64,000 nucleotides of DNA from the NCBI GenBank assembly GCA_946480785.1, contig CAMLLD010000014.1:23347-87346 (forward strand), read 5' to 3'. The notes under the pieces are model-generated. The model made no database searches and was not told the DNA's origin. It was given only the letters and a program-made list of their open reading frames with translations. The stretch is from an uncultured Blastocatellia bacterium. GTDB taxonomy: Bacteria > Acidobacteriota > Blastocatellia > Pyrinomonadales > Pyrinomonadaceae. A program made the translations under genes and the position numbers. Shown here one piece after another: positions 62,832 through 64,000 of this stretch (positions within the stretch are counted from its first letter, which is position 1; every line of letters starts with the position of its first letter).

Positions 62832-63792
62832 CAAACAACGACTCGAGTTCCTTCGACGCATCCTCGACTGCGCGTTTGGCGTCTGCCACTGTCTTCGTCG
62901 CGTCGTCTACTTCTGCGGCGATGTTTTCGGCGCGTTCGGCCGCGGCCTCCGATGCAGCACGCGCTTTCTTGGCCTTCTCTTCAGCTTCACGCAACTGCTT
63001 CTCTGCCTGTTTCGCTTCGGCGTTTGCTTTCTTCTGCGCCGACTCCAGATCCTGAGCGTGAGCGCGTGCGTCCACCAGCGACTTCTTCGCATGCTGCAAC
63101 GAGATCTTCGCGGCCGCGATCTTCGCCTGACGCATCTCTTCTGCTCGTTGTGCTTCACGCGTGGCTGCGGCTTTCTGTTGTGAACTTGGGCCATCGCTGC
63201 CGGCGCTTTCCGAGCCCTTCGCACGCGCCGGTTTCGCGGGCGCTTTGACGGTACCCGTGCCGGCCATGAACGAAGCGAGTGATTCGAAACCCGGCGGATC
63301 GACGTCCTGCGTCAGCCGCCCGAGACTTGGACCATCCGCAAGCGCGGAGATTGCTTCGAGCGTGGTCGTGATGCGGCGAATGGTGTCAGGCGACGGATTG
63401 CTTCCGCCATCACGCAACAACGACGCGGCCAGATCCGAGAGCTCGACGAGCGACTTGTGTCGCGCGTCGAGCGCCGCTCGCATCTCGGTCAGCCTGCTCG
63501 CGGTGCCGGAAACTTGCGCTTCGCGAACGCGCCGTCCCGCCGCAAGCAGCGTCTCGAATTCATCGCGATGGTCCCAGTAGAGTTGGTTGACGGTCCAGGC
63601 CGAGACCGAAGGCTTGGTGAGTGTCTTGACGAGGTTCGCGTCGTTGGCGCGGCCATTCTGCTTCAGCCGCTTCGCGAGCGCGTTGCGTGCGTCGGTGAAC
63701 TCGGCCAGCGGCAGCCTGAAGAGTTCGTCGACTTCATCGTTGAGCTTCGACCGGCTCGCGCTGCCGATATCCACGACATTGCTTTTCTTCAC
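62824..63792 (-). CDS. Coiled-coil protein of unknown function
   Basis: 322 residues. The N-terminal part (about 1-180) has LPLAEFTDARNALAKRLKQNG and VNQLYWDHRDEFETLLAAGRR, conserved in a family of uncharacterised proteins. The C-terminal ~120 residues are a continuous Ala/Lys/Glu coiled coil. No signal peptide; probably a cytosolic structural protein. Its stop codon lies at the end of the tandem repeat array. Confidence 0.8.
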   Translation of the reverse strand: MKKSNVVDIGSASRSKLNDEVDELFRLPLAEFTDARNALAKRLKQNGRANDANLVKTLTKPSVSAWTVNQLYWDHRDEFETLLAAGRRVREAQVSGTASRLTEMRAALDARHKSLVELSDLAASLLRDGGSNPSPDTIRRITTTLEAISALADGPSLGRLTQDVDPPGFESLASFMAGTGTVKAPAKPARAKGSESAGSDGPSSQQKAAATREAQRAEEMRQAKIAAAKISLQHAKKSLVDARAHAQDLESAQKKANAEAKQAEKQLREAEEKAKKARAASEAAAERAENIAAEVDDATKTVADAKRAVEDASKELESLFAS

Positions 63793-63811
63793 AGTGCCGC
63801 TAGTTTCTCAC

Positions 63812-63907
63812 TCACTCGTATCGCAACGCCACTAACGGATCGACTTTCGTCGCCCTGCGCGCCGGGACGTAGCAGGCGAGCAGCGCCACCGCGGTGAGCC
63901 AGCTGAC
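63812..63907 (-). CDS. C-terminal fragment of a MacB/ADOP-type ABC permease
   Basis: About 31 codons ending in [23 protein letters not shown] and TGA, the hallmark end of MacB-type FtsX permeases. Upstream the frame meets a TAG at 63938-63940 where a whole gene should continue, so the fragment breaks off near 63900. Beyond this point the DNA is much richer in GC. Confidence 0.7.
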   Translation of the reverse strand, partial: VSWLTAVALLACYVPARRATKVDPLVALRYE

Positions 63908-64000
63908 GGGCCGGCCGGAGCTCACCCGCGTCGTGCCCTACCGGCGGCTGGACGTGAAGACCGGGAAGCGGCGCTGGCACTACCAGTTCACCCCGCACGA
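63903..64000 (+). CDS. Possible foreign gene fragment at the contig end
   Basis: The plus frame from 63903 is open to the end, reads ...[19 protein letters not shown]... and is strongly GC-biased at third positions, as in actinobacterial genes. It is probably an unrelated sequence joined to the contig end. The family is not recognised. Confidence 0.3.
   Translation, partial: MTGRPELTRVVPYRRLDVKTGKRRWHYQFTPH

Overview
The window looks like a chromosomal contig from a soil acidobacterium, most likely of the Blastocatellia type. This is inferred from gene content, not from a marker gene. Pointers are the Acidobacteria-type VWFA-related secreted protein (60061-61794), PadR regulators paired with permease-prefix proteins, very large secreted beta-propeller/DUF11/DUF4214 proteins, a TIGR02574-type addiction module and a moderately high GC. 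No rRNA, CRISPR array, integrase or transposase was seen.

Layout. 1-9715: secreted RHS polymorphic-toxin locus with an active tip, its likely immunity gene, a displaced second tip with its own small gene, and a Sel1-repeat gene. 9784-15727: cupin, two hydrolases, lytic transglycosylase, cytochrome bd oxidase (cydAB). 15851-20341: giant secreted BNR/BACON/cadherin-like protein ending in a strong terminator. 20407-20924: ParE-type toxin-antitoxin pair. 21278-25180: IclR regulator divergent from malate synthase and isocitrate lyase (glyoxylate shunt). 25177-30731: ankyrin, two DinB-like proteins, a DGPF/YCII protein next to an ECF42-type sigma factor, and membrane proteins.

30743-38054 is the standout region. 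On the minus strand there are 15 tRNA genes, all with encoded CCA and mostly 4-14 nt apart. They are interleaved with an RtcB RNA ligase, an HNH nuclease and a DIP1984-family protein. The array ends in a ~250-nt structured RNA closed by an 18-bp terminal helix, with D-arm-like and T-arm-like hairpins; this layout resembles bacterial Y RNAs. Several tRNAs are abnormal: C33 in three, a class-I-shaped tRNA with a UAG anticodon, and A56 in one. A 20-bp copy of the tRNA-Asp 3' end brackets a 2.6-kb insert holding a HEPN-like gene and an SGNH hydrolase gene. Upstream lie a promoter, a 56-codon ORF, an intrinsic terminator and a structured leader. This arrangement suggests an RNA-repair or tRNA-reserve island and is the best candidate for an undescribed system.

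38196-50264: a large multidomain surface protein, HepT/MNT toxin-antitoxin, a complete B3-type metallo-beta-lactamase, an aldo/keto reductase, an ion-channel-like protein, and a BNR protein coupled to a MoaD-like protein. 50404-51950: AbiE system. 51975-57979: second aldo/keto reductase, membrane proteins, pdxJ, a nickel/cobalt-type transporter, an ABC-2 exporter. 58047-63792: Phd/RelE pair, PadR with a palindromic operator, the VWFA protein, an FDP-like hydrolase, a DUF167 protein and a coiled-coil protein. The last ~100 bases are very GC-rich and break the reading frame of an ABC permease, so the contig end may be chimeric.
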